Virus record (IMG/VR): IMGVR_UViG_3300047322_000556
Coordinates: 25,362-89,361 of that record
Length of the DNA stretch: 64,000 nt
Origin: a virus
Direction: 5' to 3' (one strand)
Below, piece after piece: positions 8,717 through 16,629 of this stretch. Under the pieces are notes generated by a model. The model worked only from the letters and a program-made list of their open reading frames with translations. It ran no database searches and was not told the DNA's origin. Each line of letters starts with the position of its first letter. The first letter of the stretch is position 1. A program made the translations under genes and the position numbers.

Positions 8717-9166
8717 ATGTGGCTCACCTTCTCTGACGCATTCCTCTCCATCGTTTCGATTCCGGGCGACGCCGCGAACCTGAAGGTGCGCGCGCGCCGC
8801 AAGGGCGATATCGAGCGCATCTTCAAGCACTGCGGCGCGGCCGTGAAGGTCGAACGCACGCCGGGCCGTGACTATCTGTATCGCGCGGTGATTCCGCGTG
8901 ACGTCGTCGGCGCGGTCGTGGCCGAGCACGTCGCGGGCATCAGCTATCCGAATTTCAAGAACTCGGTGCGCGACGATCGTCTGCACACGGCATGCAATCG
9001 CGTGTGGCACGTCATGGCCGATCTGCAGGAGATTCCGCCGTATGCGCGCGATCGCCGCCGTGGTCTGTCGCTGTTCGATGAGGCGGATGAATCGACGGGC
9101 TTCGACCCGGTGCCGGTGGTGACGAAGCCGCCGGTCAAGCGCCGCGCGCCCGCACGCAAGTCGTGA
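8717..9166 (+). CDS. Conserved phage hypothetical protein
   Basis: 149 aa. The N-terminal pattern (SIVSIP...LKVRARRKGDIERIF) and NFKNSV followed by VWHVMADLQ resemble a small conserved phage protein often found near morphogenesis or accessory genes. No activity is known. AGGAAAAAACC precedes the ATG. The C-terminus is a short basic Pro/Lys/Arg tail. Its own operator-bearing upstream region suggests regulation separate from the flanking structural genes. Confidence 0.75.
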   Translation: MWLTFSDAFLSIVSIPGDAANLKVRARRKGDIERIFKHCGAAVKVERTPGRDYLYRAVIPRDVVGAVVAEHVAGISYPNFKNSVRDDRLHTACNRVWHVMADLQEIPPYARDRRRGLSLFDEADESTGFDPVPVVTKPPVKRRAPARKS

Positions 9167-9200
9167 ATCGATACTGATCCCGCATAACTACAAGGCAATC

Positions 9201-10097
9201 ATGGGACTCATTCTCTTCCTCAAGTCGCACATTCCGGGCTACACCAAGAAGGACGGCACTTTCGTCAAGCCGCACGACGACAAGCGCCAGAAGGCCGCGC
9301 AGCCCGCGAAGTGGTCCGGCGCGAAGGCCGCCGAGCACGCGTATTTCGCCGGGGAAGAGAAGGGGCCGAAGGGCTGGCCGTATGCGTCGCAAAAGCCGAT
9401 CGCCTCGAAGCCGAGCGAAGGCGCGAACGCGCATTGGCATCCGAAGCTCGATGACAAGGGCAAACAGGTGCGCGTGCGCTATCCGCATAAGGCGACGGAC
9501 ACGGCGAGCATGCGTCATCCGGACGCGATCGCGACGTTCACGCCGGGCATGGAAAGCATGCCGCACTCGCTCAACGGCGTGCCGTTCAAGGCGTGGATGA
9601 ACGCGCCGACGACGACGGAAGAGTGGGCGAACGTCGCGGGTCAGGTCGATATCGAAGAGCCGCAAATGCAACTGCCCGCGAAAAAGACGGCGGCGTCAGG
9701 CGTGGTCATTGTCGAGCCGGACGGCCGTTACTGGCTCATGGCGCCGACGAATCGCTTCGGTGGGTACCATCAAACCTTTCCGAAGGGCCAAGCCGAGCCC
9801 GAGCTCTCATTGCAGGCGAATGCCATCAAGGAAGCCTACGAAGAGACGGGGCTCAAGGTCGAGATCCTCGGCTTTCTCGGCGACTTCGAAAAGACGACCA
9901 GCGTCGCGCGCTACTACATGGCGAAGCGCGTCGGCGGCACGCCTGCTGATATGGGATGGGAAGCGCAGGCACTTTGCCTCGCGCCGACTGACAAGCTCTA
10001 TTCGCTGCTCAACATGAGCGGCGATCACGCCGTCGCTGAGGCGCTCGGTGCGGGTCCGGCTCCAAAGCCCAAGGCCGCGCCCGGCAAGCTCTTCTGA
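9201..10097 (+). CDS. Nudix hydrolase-domain protein
   Basis: 298 aa. The N-terminus MGLILFLKSHIPGYTKKDGT shares the FFKS and IPGYTKxDGT pattern of the 3662 gene. The last 140 residues hold a Nudix fold. The box reads G..E(L)SLQANAIKEAYEETGLK at about residues 195-217, with Lys where the canonical Arg of REUXEE is usual but both catalytic glutamates kept. Nudix enzymes hydrolyse nucleoside diphosphates linked to another moiety, such as ADP-ribose, NAD, capped RNA or dNTPs; the substrate here cannot be told. It sits directly before the large terminase gene. Confidence 0.8.
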   Translation: MGLILFLKSHIPGYTKKDGTFVKPHDDKRQKAAQPAKWSGAKAAEHAYFAGEEKGPKGWPYASQKPIASKPSEGANAHWHPKLDDKGKQVRVRYPHKATDTASMRHPDAIATFTPGMESMPHSLNGVPFKAWMNAPTTTEEWANVAGQVDIEEPQMQLPAKKTAASGVVIVEPDGRYWLMAPTNRFGGYHQTFPKGQAEPELSLQANAIKEAYEETGLKVEILGFLGDFEKTTSVARYYMAKRVGGTPADMGWEAQALCLAPTDKLYSLLNMSGDHAVAEALGAGPAPKPKAAPGKLF

Positions 10098-10104
10098 TAC
10101 ACCG

Positions 10105-10128
10105 CGCCGCTCACTGAGCGGCGTTTTT
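10105..10128 (+). terminator. Rho-independent terminator before terminase gene
   Basis: A near-perfect palindrome CGCCGCTCA-C-TGAGCGGCG (10105-10123) followed by five T's (10124-10128). It ends the Nudix-gene transcript 7 bases before the next GTCGTGAC element. Confidence 0.85.
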
Positions 10129-10134
10129 CATTGC

Positions 10135-10156
10135 GTCGTGACGCCACCGTGACGTC
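10135..10156 (+). promoter_or_regulatory. GTCGTGAC element, copy 3, abutting the terminase start codon
   Basis: GTCGTGACGCCACCGTG then ACGTC and the ATG at 10157. No Shine-Dalgarno sequence is visible between the element and the start codon. It lies between a strong terminator and the first codon of the large terminase. Confidence 0.7.
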
Positions 10157-11575
10157 ATGGCCTATACCGTAACACTCCCGATCCTCCACGCCGGGCAGCA
10201 GCAGCTCATGCACGAGTCGCGCCGCTATAACACGGCGTCGTGCGGCCGCCGCTTCGGCAAGACGTTTCTCGCGCAAGAAGTGCTGCTCGATGGGCCGCGC
10301 CAGAAAGGCGCGCTCAACGGCTATCCCGTCGCGCTCTACGCGCCGACGTATCAGACGATGCTCGAAAGCTGGCGCACGCTCTGTCGCACGCTCAAGGACG
10401 TCACTGACACGAAGAGCGAACAGAACAAGCGCATCGACTTGATAACCGGCGGCTCGGTCGAGTGCTACTCGCTCGATGATCCAGACGCCTCGCGGGGCCG
10501 CAAATTTGCCGTCGCCGTCATCGATGAGGCCGCGATGATTAAGCGGCTCGAAGAGGCGTGGGAACAGACGATCCAGCCGCTTCTGCTCGACTTTCAGGGT
10601 GAGGCGTGGTTTTTCTCGACGCCCAAGGGCGACAACTACTTCAAGAAGCTCTTCGACAAGGGCAACCCCGCCAATCCGAACCGCGATGACGAGTGGCAGA
10701 GCTGGCAGCTCCCGACGATCACGAACCCGCATATCAGCAAGCGCGACGTCGAGAAGATGAAAGAGGGGCTGCCGCGCCTCGTCGCACTTCAAGAATTCGA
10801 CGCCCAATTTGTCAGTTTTGCCGGTACCTTCGTCAAGGCCGAGCATATCCGCGTCGGTCAGGCGCCGCGCGGCATGCGCCTGTATCAAGGCGTCGATCTG
10901 GCAATCTCGATGAAGCAAAACGCCGACTACACGGCGATTGTGACGGTCGGGGTGGACGATCAGGGGCGCGTGTGGATCGTGGACGCCGAGCGCCGCCGGG
11001 TGGGTTTCCGCGACGCGCTCTCGTTCATCAAAGAGAAGGCCGCCAGATACAAGCCGCAGGAAATCGCGATCGAAGCGGTCCAGTATCAGGCGGCCGTGGT
11101 CGAAGAGCTGCTGCGCTCGACGGATCTGCCAGTTCGGCAAGTCAAGCCGGATAAGGATAAATTCACGCGTGCGCAGGGGCTCATCACGCGCTACGAAAAC
11201 GGGCTCGTGTGGCACAACGAGACGCTGCCGTCGTACTTTGTCGAGGAAATGCTCGCGTTCGGCCCGGACTGCGAACACGACGACTTGCTCGACGCGGCGG
11301 TCTACGCTTACGCGCTATGCGGCGACTTCGGGCGCACGCAGTTCATCCTGCCCGAGCATCAGGTGTATGAGTCGAAGATCGAGATCGTTCGCTCGATGCA
11401 CGGTCTGCCGTCGCAGGTCGCGCAGATGGTCGATACGGGCATGGAGCAGCTCGCCGCAAAGCTCAACGGCGATGCCGGGACGTGCGGCGCGTGCTCGGCG
11501 TTCGATGGGCGAGGGTGTACGTTGCGCGGATTTTCGGTCAACCGTACTGATCCGGGGTGCGAGTTCTACGCGTGA
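10157..11575 (+). CDS. Terminase large subunit
   Basis: 472 aa. ATPase part: Walker-A-like GRRFGKT at about 30-36 and Walker B VIDEAAM at about 121-127, with the conserved FSTPKG at about 153-158. Nuclease part: GVDLAIS with the first catalytic Asp near 247 and DDLLDA at about 375-380. It powers DNA packaging through the portal and cuts the concatemer. The C-terminus has a Cys-rich tail (CGAC, C, C). It is transcribed from its own GTCGTGAC element rather than with the small subunit. Confidence 0.95.
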   Translation: MAYTVTLPILHAGQQQLMHESRRYNTASCGRRFGKTFLAQEVLLDGPRQKGALNGYPVALYAPTYQTMLESWRTLCRTLKDVTDTKSEQNKRIDLITGGSVECYSLDDPDASRGRKFAVAVIDEAAMIKRLEEAWEQTIQPLLLDFQGEAWFFSTPKGDNYFKKLFDKGNPANPNRDDEWQSWQLPTITNPHISKRDVEKMKEGLPRLVALQEFDAQFVSFAGTFVKAEHIRVGQAPRGMRLYQGVDLAISMKQNADYTAIVTVGVDDQGRVWIVDAERRRVGFRDALSFIKEKAARYKPQEIAIEAVQYQAAVVEELLRSTDLPVRQVKPDKDKFTRAQGLITRYENGLVWHNETLPSYFVEEMLAFGPDCEHDDLLDAAVYAYALCGDFGRTQFILPEHQVYESKIEIVRSMHGLPSQVAQMVDTGMEQLAAKLNGDAGTCGACSAFDGRGCTLRGFSVNRTDPGCEFYA

Positions 11576-11817
11576 AGAAAGGAGACAGTAAACGTCCGAT
11601 TTTATCCGTATGATGGAATTTAATTGCTTAATACAAGCTACGCAAACGGTCAACATTGCGGCGGGAATTTTTCGAAAAAAATGTTTCCGGTTGAAACAGT
11701 GGTTTTTCCCACAGTTCGCTTGTATTATCCACCCAACGGATAAAGTTTCATACGAAATGACAAGGAACTTTTACCGCGCTCCCACTACGTCACAACCAGC
11801 ACGCCCCGCTTAAAAAG
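11576..11817 (+). promoter_or_regulatory. AT-rich regulatory gap with two degenerate operators
   Basis: 242 bases without a supported gene and clearly more AT-rich than the flanks. It holds TTTATC-CGTAT-GATGGA (11601-11617) and TCCACC-CAACG-GATAAA (11728-11744), both variants of the TTTAYC-N5-GRTAAA operator. The imperfect inverted repeat GGGAATTTTT/AAAAAAATGTTTCC at 11661-11689 may help terminate the terminase transcript. TTGTAT at 11720-11725 is a possible -35 element. Confidence 0.5.
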
Positions 11818-12048
11818 ATGCCCCACGCACGCATGGATTCGCCTGAAGTCCTCAACGAAGAAGTCGAGCTGCTGCTCGGCGAAATGGAAGTCATGAAGGC
11901 GACGCACAAGGCGGAACTCTCCGCTACTAAAGCGATCGCGCGCCGTGAGGCGATCTCGGAAGTTCGTCGCCTGTTGCTGGAAGGTGACGGAAATCGCGAC
12001 TCGATTCTGCTCGTGCTCGATGAATTGCAGAGCAAGGCCATTCATTGA
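11818..12048 (+). CDS. Small coiled-coil hypothetical protein
   Basis: 76 aa, almost entirely predicted helix, with heptad-like Leu/Val spacing (EEVELLLGEMEVM and ISEVRRLLLE). AAAAAG precedes ATG 11818; the in-frame ATG 11833 is an alternative start. It is an isolated gene between two regulatory gaps. No family recognised. Confidence 0.65.
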   Translation: MPHARMDSPEVLNEEVELLLGEMEVMKATHKAELSATKAIARREAISEVRRLLLEGDGNRDSILLVLDELQSKAIH

Positions 12049-12119
12049 TGCGTCAAGTAAAGATTGCGAACGTCCGTTCGCGATTCGTCGGACGAAAAGC
12101 AGCGCCAAGTAAAATAAAT

Positions 12120-12161
12120 TTTATCTCTGAGGTTGACATTTATCCCGTTAGTGCCTAACAT
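12120..12161 (+). promoter_or_regulatory. Early-type sigma70 promoter with two operators
   Basis: TTGACA (12133-12138), a 17-base spacer and TAACAT (12156-12161) form a good sigma70 promoter. The degenerate operator TTTATC-TCTGA-GGTTGA (12120-12136) overlaps the -35. The palindrome GTTAG-TGC-CTAAC (12147-12159) overlaps the -10. This is the plus-strand member of a promoter family otherwise seen on the minus strand. The transcript would have a leader of about 100 bases with an inverted repeat GGCGTTA/TAACGCC. Confidence 0.75.
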
Positions 12162-12268
12162 TCAGTCTTGTGCAGTGCGGTAGACGCACAAGCGAGTGTT
12201 ACCAGTCAAGGCGTTACGTTTTGAGGGTTTCCACTAACGCCGGGGAAATCGGTTTACCTGAGAGAGAT

Positions 12269-12607
12269 ATGGCAATCACGTTCAATACCCAAGTGTCACA
12301 GGTGCGCATCGACGCGATCCTCGAAGCGCTGTCGGAAGGCCCGATGACGACGATCCAGATCGCCGGGGCGGCCGACTGCTCGGAGACGACTGTGCGCCGC
12401 TATATCCCGTATCTGACGGGCGAAGTGAAGCTGGTTCGCGAATGCGCCTTCGTGGACGGCAAGCAGGCGTATGCGCTGCGCGACGGCTTCGAGATCGCGC
12501 CGCGCGTAACCGGTGGTCGCATCTATTCGCAGTTCGCGCGCCATGACGTGCCGCAGCCGGTCATCCGGCGCGATCCGATGGTCGCGGCGTTCTTCGGGGG
12601 TGTGTGA
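12269..12607 (+). CDS. Winged-helix/HTH DNA-binding protein
   Basis: 112 aa from ATG 12269, preceded by GAGAGA; the longer frame from 12170 would include the promoter leader. Residues about 10-60 form a helix-turn-helix (ILEALSEGPMTTIQIAG, CSETTVRRYIPYLT) like winged-helix regulators. The remainder holds a short beta-rich wing and a proline-rich tail. It sits behind the only plus-strand promoter carrying both operator types, which makes it a candidate regulator of those operators. That is inference. Confidence 0.75.
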   Translation: MAITFNTQVSQVRIDAILEALSEGPMTTIQIAGAADCSETTVRRYIPYLTGEVKLVRECAFVDGKQAYALRDGFEIAPRVTGGRIYSQFARHDVPQPVIRRDPMVAAFFGGV

Positions 12608-12732
12608 TGCGCGCGCTGCGTCTGGTGCTGTGGTCTGTGCGCGCCGCGCTCACCGCGCCGCTCATGCTGGTCGTGTGGATCGCGGCGAAGCTCGTGCGCA
12701 CGCTTGCGCGCCTGCTCGGGAGTGCCGCATGA
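12607..12732 (+). CDS. Small membrane peptide
   Basis: 41 aa. ATG 12607 overlaps the upstream TGA (TGATG), and its own TGA overlaps the next ATG at 12729. It carries a single hydrophobic segment (about residues 14-27) flanked by arginines, consistent with one transmembrane helix. The frame is supported by both overlaps. Function unknown. Confidence 0.55.
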   Translation: MRALRLVLWSVRAALTAPLMLVVWIAAKLVRTLARLLGSAA

Positions 12733-12944
12733 AGCCTGCCGCCTTCCTTGTGACGTGGGCTAATGGCGAGCGCTCGCTGAAGTTCGCCGAGACGTTTGGA
12801 CCGTATTTGCGCGCTGGCGCGATCTCGCGCGGCGCAGTGGTGACACCGCTCGGGGCTATCGACTATGTCGAGCCGAAGAGCCTGCCGCATCGAATTGAAG
12901 TCGGAATGGCCGATCCCTACGCGTTCTATCGGCCGACCGCGTAA
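12729..12944 (+). CDS. Hypothetical protein
   Basis: 71 aa from ATG 12729 in an ATGA overlap with the preceding peptide. Beta-rich, with a VTWANGERSLKF start and a conserved-looking YAFYRP end. No family recognised. Part of the small dUTPase operon. Confidence 0.65.
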   Translation: MKPAAFLVTWANGERSLKFAETFGPYLRAGAISRGAVVTPLGAIDYVEPKSLPHRIEVGMADPYAFYRPTA

Positions 12945-12962
12945 CACTCGTTGGAGTTGGAA

Positions 12963-13085
12963 GTGAACGATCAAGTTTTTGTCGCGCTCGCCTGTCTCGT
13001 GGGCGCGGTGCCGGTGGTGTGGGTCGCGGCGCGCATGGTGTTGCGCGATGCGTCTGCAATTCGTTCGATGATGGAAACACAATGA
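12963..13085 (+). CDS. Small membrane peptide, GTG start
   Basis: 40 aa from GTG 12963, with GGAG 6 bases upstream. A single transmembrane segment (about residues 5-24) is followed by a basic tail. Its TGA overlaps the ATG of the dUTPase gene (ATGA), which supports the reading. Confidence 0.55.
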   Translation: MNDQVFVALACLVGAVPVVWVAARMVLRDASAIRSMMETQ

Positions 13086-13525
13086 AAACAAAATTCAAGA
13101 AGGTTCATCCGCTCGCGGTCGCGCCGCTCTACGCGACGCCGGGCGCGGCATGCTTCGATCTGGTGGCAGTCGATCACGGCACGCAGCACAAGCGCGATTC
13201 GCTCGCGATCGTGTACCGAACCGGGCTCGCCTTCGAGATTCCGGCGGGGCACGTCATGCTCGTCTACTCGCGCAGCGGCCACGGCTTCAATCAGGGCATC
13301 CGGCTCTCGAATTGCGTCGGCGTCATCGACTCGGACTATCGCGGCGAAGTCATGGTCGCGCTGCGCGACGACGGCGCGCGTGGGGCAATGATTCCGATTC
13401 CGAAGGCGGGCGATCGCGTCGCGCAGGCGATGATCGTGCCGGTCGATCGCGTAGAATTCGAAGAGGCCGACGAGCTCAGTGAAACGGCGCGTGGTGCGGG
13501 AGGTTTCGGCTCGACGGGGAACTAG
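13082..13525 (+). CDS. dut: dUTP diphosphatase (dUTPase)
   Basis: 147 aa, the typical length of trimeric dUTPases. The five family motifs are present in order: PGAACFDL, SRSGHGF, GVIDSDYRGE with the catalytic Asp and Tyr, GDRVAQ, and RGAGGFGSTG. Motif II reads SRSG where PRSG/PRSSG is usual. It hydrolyses dUTP to dUMP, keeping uracil out of phage DNA. ATG 13082 overlaps the preceding stop. Confidence 0.93.
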   Translation: MKTKFKKVHPLAVAPLYATPGAACFDLVAVDHGTQHKRDSLAIVYRTGLAFEIPAGHVMLVYSRSGHGFNQGIRLSNCVGVIDSDYRGEVMVALRDDGARGAMIPIPKAGDRVAQAMIVPVDRVEFEEADELSETARGAGGFGSTGN

Positions 13526-13527
13526 GG

Positions 13528-13752
13528 ATGATGATGGTCGAACGGGAAAGGGAGCGCGTGAGTGGCGCGGATCGCGTCGCGAAGCATCGTGACAAGGTGA
13601 TACGGGAGGGCGGCAAGCGCACGACCGTCACGATACAGCCCGACGCGGTGCGAGCGTCCGACGAGCTGATCGAGCTCGGTTACGCGGACAATCTCACTGA
13701 AGCCATCAACAAGTCGCTGCTCGAAGCGCGACGAAAACACCGCCAAGCCTGA
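13528..13752 (+). CDS. Ribbon-helix-helix DNA-binding protein
   Basis: 74 aa. RTTVTIQPDAVRASDELIELGYADNLTEAI matches the strand-helix-helix layout of Arc/MetJ-type regulators. The N-terminal VAKHRDKVIREGGKR is repeated closely in the minus-strand paralogue ending at 21686 (VAKSREKTLAAGGRR). Such proteins bind short palindromes as dimers, so this is a candidate for one of the operators in the window. A terminator follows directly. Confidence 0.8.
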   Translation: MMMVERERERVSGADRVAKHRDKVIREGGKRTTVTIQPDAVRASDELIELGYADNLTEAINKSLLEARRKHRQA

Positions 13753-13757
13753 TCCAA

Positions 13758-13780
13758 AGCCCGCCGCGTGCGGGCTTTTT
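13758..13780 (+). terminator. Rho-independent terminator before portal gene
   Basis: Stem AGCCCGC/GCGGGCT (13758-13764 with 13770-13776) with loop CGCGT and a T-run to 13780, ending the dUTPase operon. A GTCGTGAC element starts 9 bases later. Confidence 0.85.
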
Positions 13781-13788
13781 GCTATCCG

Positions 13789-13805
13789 GTCGTGACGCAA
13801 GGATT
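13789..13805 (+). promoter_or_regulatory. GTCGTGAC element, copy 4
   Basis: GTCGTGACGCAAGGATT between a terminator and the portal gene, whose strong AAGGAGG Shine-Dalgarno lies further downstream. It matches the other structural-unit elements in its first ten bases. Confidence 0.6.
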
Positions 13806-13826
13806 CCTCTATCAAGGAGGAATTCG

Positions 13827-15701
13827 ATGAGCAAAGCCGAAAATGTGGCGTTCGACGCCAGCGCGCCCGCCGACGAGCGCGGGGATGCGCTCGGGCAGCT
13901 ACAGAAGGCTCATGCGCCGACTGCACTCTCTAGCCTGCTGCCGAACGACGCCGTGCGCGACGTCATCTCGTTCATTCAGGACGGCTTCGAAGAGGCCGCC
14001 ATGAACAAGGCGATCAACCCGAACATCGTGCCTTTCCCGTCCAAGCGCTCGCGCGACGGCGAGCCGGGCGTGCAGTCGGTCACGCTCGATGAATGGCAAG
14101 TGCAGGTTCAAGGCCAGTATTGGGACCGGCCCGGCGCGCTCTCGTTCGATTCGCTGCGCGCGATGGTCGATCAGACGCCGATTCTGAACGCTGTCATCCT
14201 CACGCGCATTCGCCAAGTGCAGCGCTTTTGCCGCGTGGCCGAGTCGGGCGACGACAAGCCCGGTTTCGAGATCCGCCACGTCGATAAACACCACAAGCTG
14301 ACGGAAAGCGAGCGCGAGTCGATCCAGTTGCTCAACCGTTTCATCGGCAACTGTGGGTGGGAGTTCAAGCCGCGCCGACGCAAGGCGCTGCGCCGCGACG
14401 CCTTCAGTCAGTTCATGGCGAAGTGGGTGCGCGATACGCTCTCGATGGACTCCGCGCCGATCGAGCTCGAATGGAAGCGCGACAAGGCGCTCGGCATCGA
14501 CGGCTTCTACAGCGTGGACGGTGCGACCATTCGCCTCTGTACAGAGGACGGATACGAAGGCGACGACGAGGTTTTCGCGCTTCAGGTCGTGCAGGGCCGC
14601 ATCTCGACGGCATATACCTTCGATGACTTGATCTACGAGCCGCGCAACCCGCGCACGGACGTGAGCGCTTCGGGCTACGGCATCTCCGAGACGGAGCTGC
14701 TCATTCGCATCGTGACGGGCTTCCTGAATGCGCTGACCTACAACATCAAGGGCTTCGATTCGAACGCGATTCCGAAGGGCATGCTGCATCTGAGCGGCAA
14801 CTACACGCAAGACGATATCGCCAGCTTCAAGCGATATTGGAATTCGATGGTGAAGGGCATCAACAATGCATGGGCGCTGCCCGTCATGGTGTCCAAGGAT
14901 CAGGAGTCGCGCGCGGGCTTCGAGAAGTTCGGCGTTGAATACAACGAAATGTACTTCGCCAAGTGGATGACCTTCTTGACCAGCATCATTTGCGCGGTCT
15001 ACGGCATGAGCCCGGCGGAAATCAACTTCGACGCCTTCAGTGGCGGCGCTACGTCGGCGCTCTCGGGCTCGGATACGGGTGAGAAGCTCGCCGCGTCGAG
15101 GGACTCGGGGCTCATGCCGCTGCTTTCGCATGCCGAAGGCATCATCACTGACTACATCATCGGCGACTTTTCCGACAAGTTCGCGTTCCGCTGGACGGGC
15201 CGCGATCCGGAGGACGCCGACCGCAAGCAGAAGAAAAAGGAGCTCATTCTCACGGTCGATGAGATGCGCTCGGAAGAGAGTTACGACCCGCATCCGGACC
15301 CGCTTATCGGTGGTGCGCCGCTCAACGGCCAGCTCGTCGCGCTCTACACGCAATCGAAGCAGCCGCAGCAGCAGGAGGACTTCGGTGCGCCGGGCGGCGG
15401 TGCGCCGGGTGAAGGCGGTGAGGCGCCGGGCGACGGCGACTTCGGCGGGCAAGGCCCGAATGGCGACTTCGGCAAGGGCGATGATCCACAGCCGGACTTT
15501 GGCAAGCCTGACGCCGTGGGCGACGCGGGCAAGCCGGGCGACGTCGCGAACGCGCCCGCTGATCCAGCGCTCGGCGACGACGCGACGGGCGACGAAATTC
15601 CTGGAGACGGCACGCCCGACGAGCCCGCCGACTTCGGCAAGCAGGCCGGTGAAGAGGACTTCGGCAAGGCGCTGCCGACCATCTACTCGCTGGAGGACTG
15701 A
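13827..15701 (+). CDS. Portal protein
   Basis: 624 aa from ATG 13827, placed by the strong AAGGAGG 6 bases upstream. Features fitting HK97-type portal proteins include an N-terminal region leading to WDRPGALSFDSLRAMVDQTPILNAVI, a clip/stem-like middle (GMSPAEINFDAF near residue 400) and FRWTGRDPEDADRKQ. The last 110 residues are a Gly/Asp/Pro-rich low-complexity tail with repeated DFG triplets. It forms the dodecameric ring through which DNA enters the head. It opens the portal to head-morphogenesis unit. Confidence 0.88.
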   Translation: MSKAENVAFDASAPADERGDALGQLQKAHAPTALSSLLPNDAVRDVISFIQDGFEEAAMNKAINPNIVPFPSKRSRDGEPGVQSVTLDEWQVQVQGQYWDRPGALSFDSLRAMVDQTPILNAVILTRIRQVQRFCRVAESGDDKPGFEIRHVDKHHKLTESERESIQLLNRFIGNCGWEFKPRRRKALRRDAFSQFMAKWVRDTLSMDSAPIELEWKRDKALGIDGFYSVDGATIRLCTEDGYEGDDEVFALQVVQGRISTAYTFDDLIYEPRNPRTDVSASGYGISETELLIRIVTGFLNALTYNIKGFDSNAIPKGMLHLSGNYTQDDIASFKRYWNSMVKGINNAWALPVMVSKDQESRAGFEKFGVEYNEMYFAKWMTFLTSIICAVYGMSPAEINFDAFSGGATSALSGSDTGEKLAASRDSGLMPLLSHAEGIITDYIIGDFSDKFAFRWTGRDPEDADRKQKKKELILTVDEMRSEESYDPHPDPLIGGAPLNGQLVALYTQSKQPQQQEDFGAPGGGAPGEGGEAPGDGDFGGQGPNGDFGKGDDPQPDFGKPDAVGDAGKPGDVANAPADPALGDDATGDEIPGDGTPDEPADFGKQAGEEDFGKALPTIYSLED

Positions 15702-16219
15702 TGACGCGCGAATTCAACGTGAAGCAGCCGCATAGCGTCATCGAAGGCGACGAGCTCTACTTCCAGCATCCGACGCGCGGCGTGAGCTGCGCGGCCGTGC
15801 GCTCGGTGGGCAAGCACGGCGTGCGCGTGAGCGATGACGAGGCGCCTGACGGTCTGCCGGTGCGGTGGGAGCATGTACTTGGGCACAAGGCGCGCGCGCA
15901 GCGCAAGCTCGTTGTCGTGGACAAGGGCGAGGACGGCTCGATCGCCGAGGACGAAAGCGGCAAGCGCGTCTATATCAACGGGCGCATTCCGGGCGAGGCG
16001 CCGAGCGCGCCGCTCGCGAAGTCATTCGAGCTCGGTGCGGTCGCGACGCCGGACGATATCGAGCCGGTTCTGCTCGCCGCGCTTGAGGCCGGGCGCGGTT
16101 CCGCCGAGCTCGCCGCACTGATCCATCAACTCATCGAACGCACCGCGCGCACTGAGGCGCTGCTGCTGGCGCTCGTCGCGAAGTTCGGCATTCAAACTGA
16201 CACTGGAGTATCCGCATGA
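15701..16219 (+). CDS. Hypothetical head-region protein
   Basis: 172 aa starting in the stop codon of the portal gene. The beta-rich N-terminal half (HSVIEGDELYFQHPTRGVSC) resembles small SH3-like barrels. The C-terminal half is helical and ends in a likely coiled coil (LAALIHQLIERTARTEALLLALV). It overlaps the next start by four bases. It may be a head decoration or portal accessory protein by position only. Confidence 0.7.
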   Translation: MTREFNVKQPHSVIEGDELYFQHPTRGVSCAAVRSVGKHGVRVSDDEAPDGLPVRWEHVLGHKARAQRKLVVVDKGEDGSIAEDESGKRVYINGRIPGEAPSAPLAKSFELGAVATPDDIEPVLLAALEAGRGSAELAALIHQLIERTARTEALLLALVAKFGIQTDTGVSA

Positions 16220-16629
16220 CCACGATCGTGTTTTTCAAGTCGATTCGTCCGGCTGACGACAAAGAGCAGCTCGGCGCGAAGCCGGGCGAAAAGCCGCAGG
16301 AGCCCGCAGGCGACGCCGCTGCTGCCGCACAGAAGCCCGCGCCCAAGGAAGCGCCGCAAGCCGCGCAGAAGCCGCAGGGTGAGCCGCGCGAAGGTGGTGA
16401 AGGTGAGGAAGGCGGCGAAGGCTTCGGCCCGCACAACGTCGAAGCCGGGCATCACGTCGCGTTTCACGCGGGCGAGTTCAAGGGCGCGGGCAAGGTGACG
16501 GCTTCGGGTGAGGACGGCTGCACGGTCGCGGATAAGAGCGGGCGCGAGCATCGCGTGCATTGGCACGAGGTCAAGGGTCATCACGACGGCGCGGCTGAAG
16601 GTGCGGCCGAGAAGGGTTCGGCCGAGTAA
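16216..16629 (+). CDS. Acidic head-region protein with SH3-like C-terminus
   Basis: 137 aa. The first residues MTTIVFFKSIRP resemble the starts of the 3662 and 9201 proteins. An Ala/Pro/Lys/Glu-rich disordered stretch (about 20-75) follows, then a compact beta domain (FHAGEFKGAGKVTASGEDG) similar to the preceding gene's N-terminal half. Overlaps both neighbours. Function unknown. Confidence 0.7.
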   Translation: MTTIVFFKSIRPADDKEQLGAKPGEKPQEPAGDAAAAAQKPAPKEAPQAAQKPQGEPREGGEGEEGGEGFGPHNVEAGHHVAFHAGEFKGAGKVTASGEDGCTVADKSGREHRVHWHEVKGHHDGAAEGAAEKGSAE

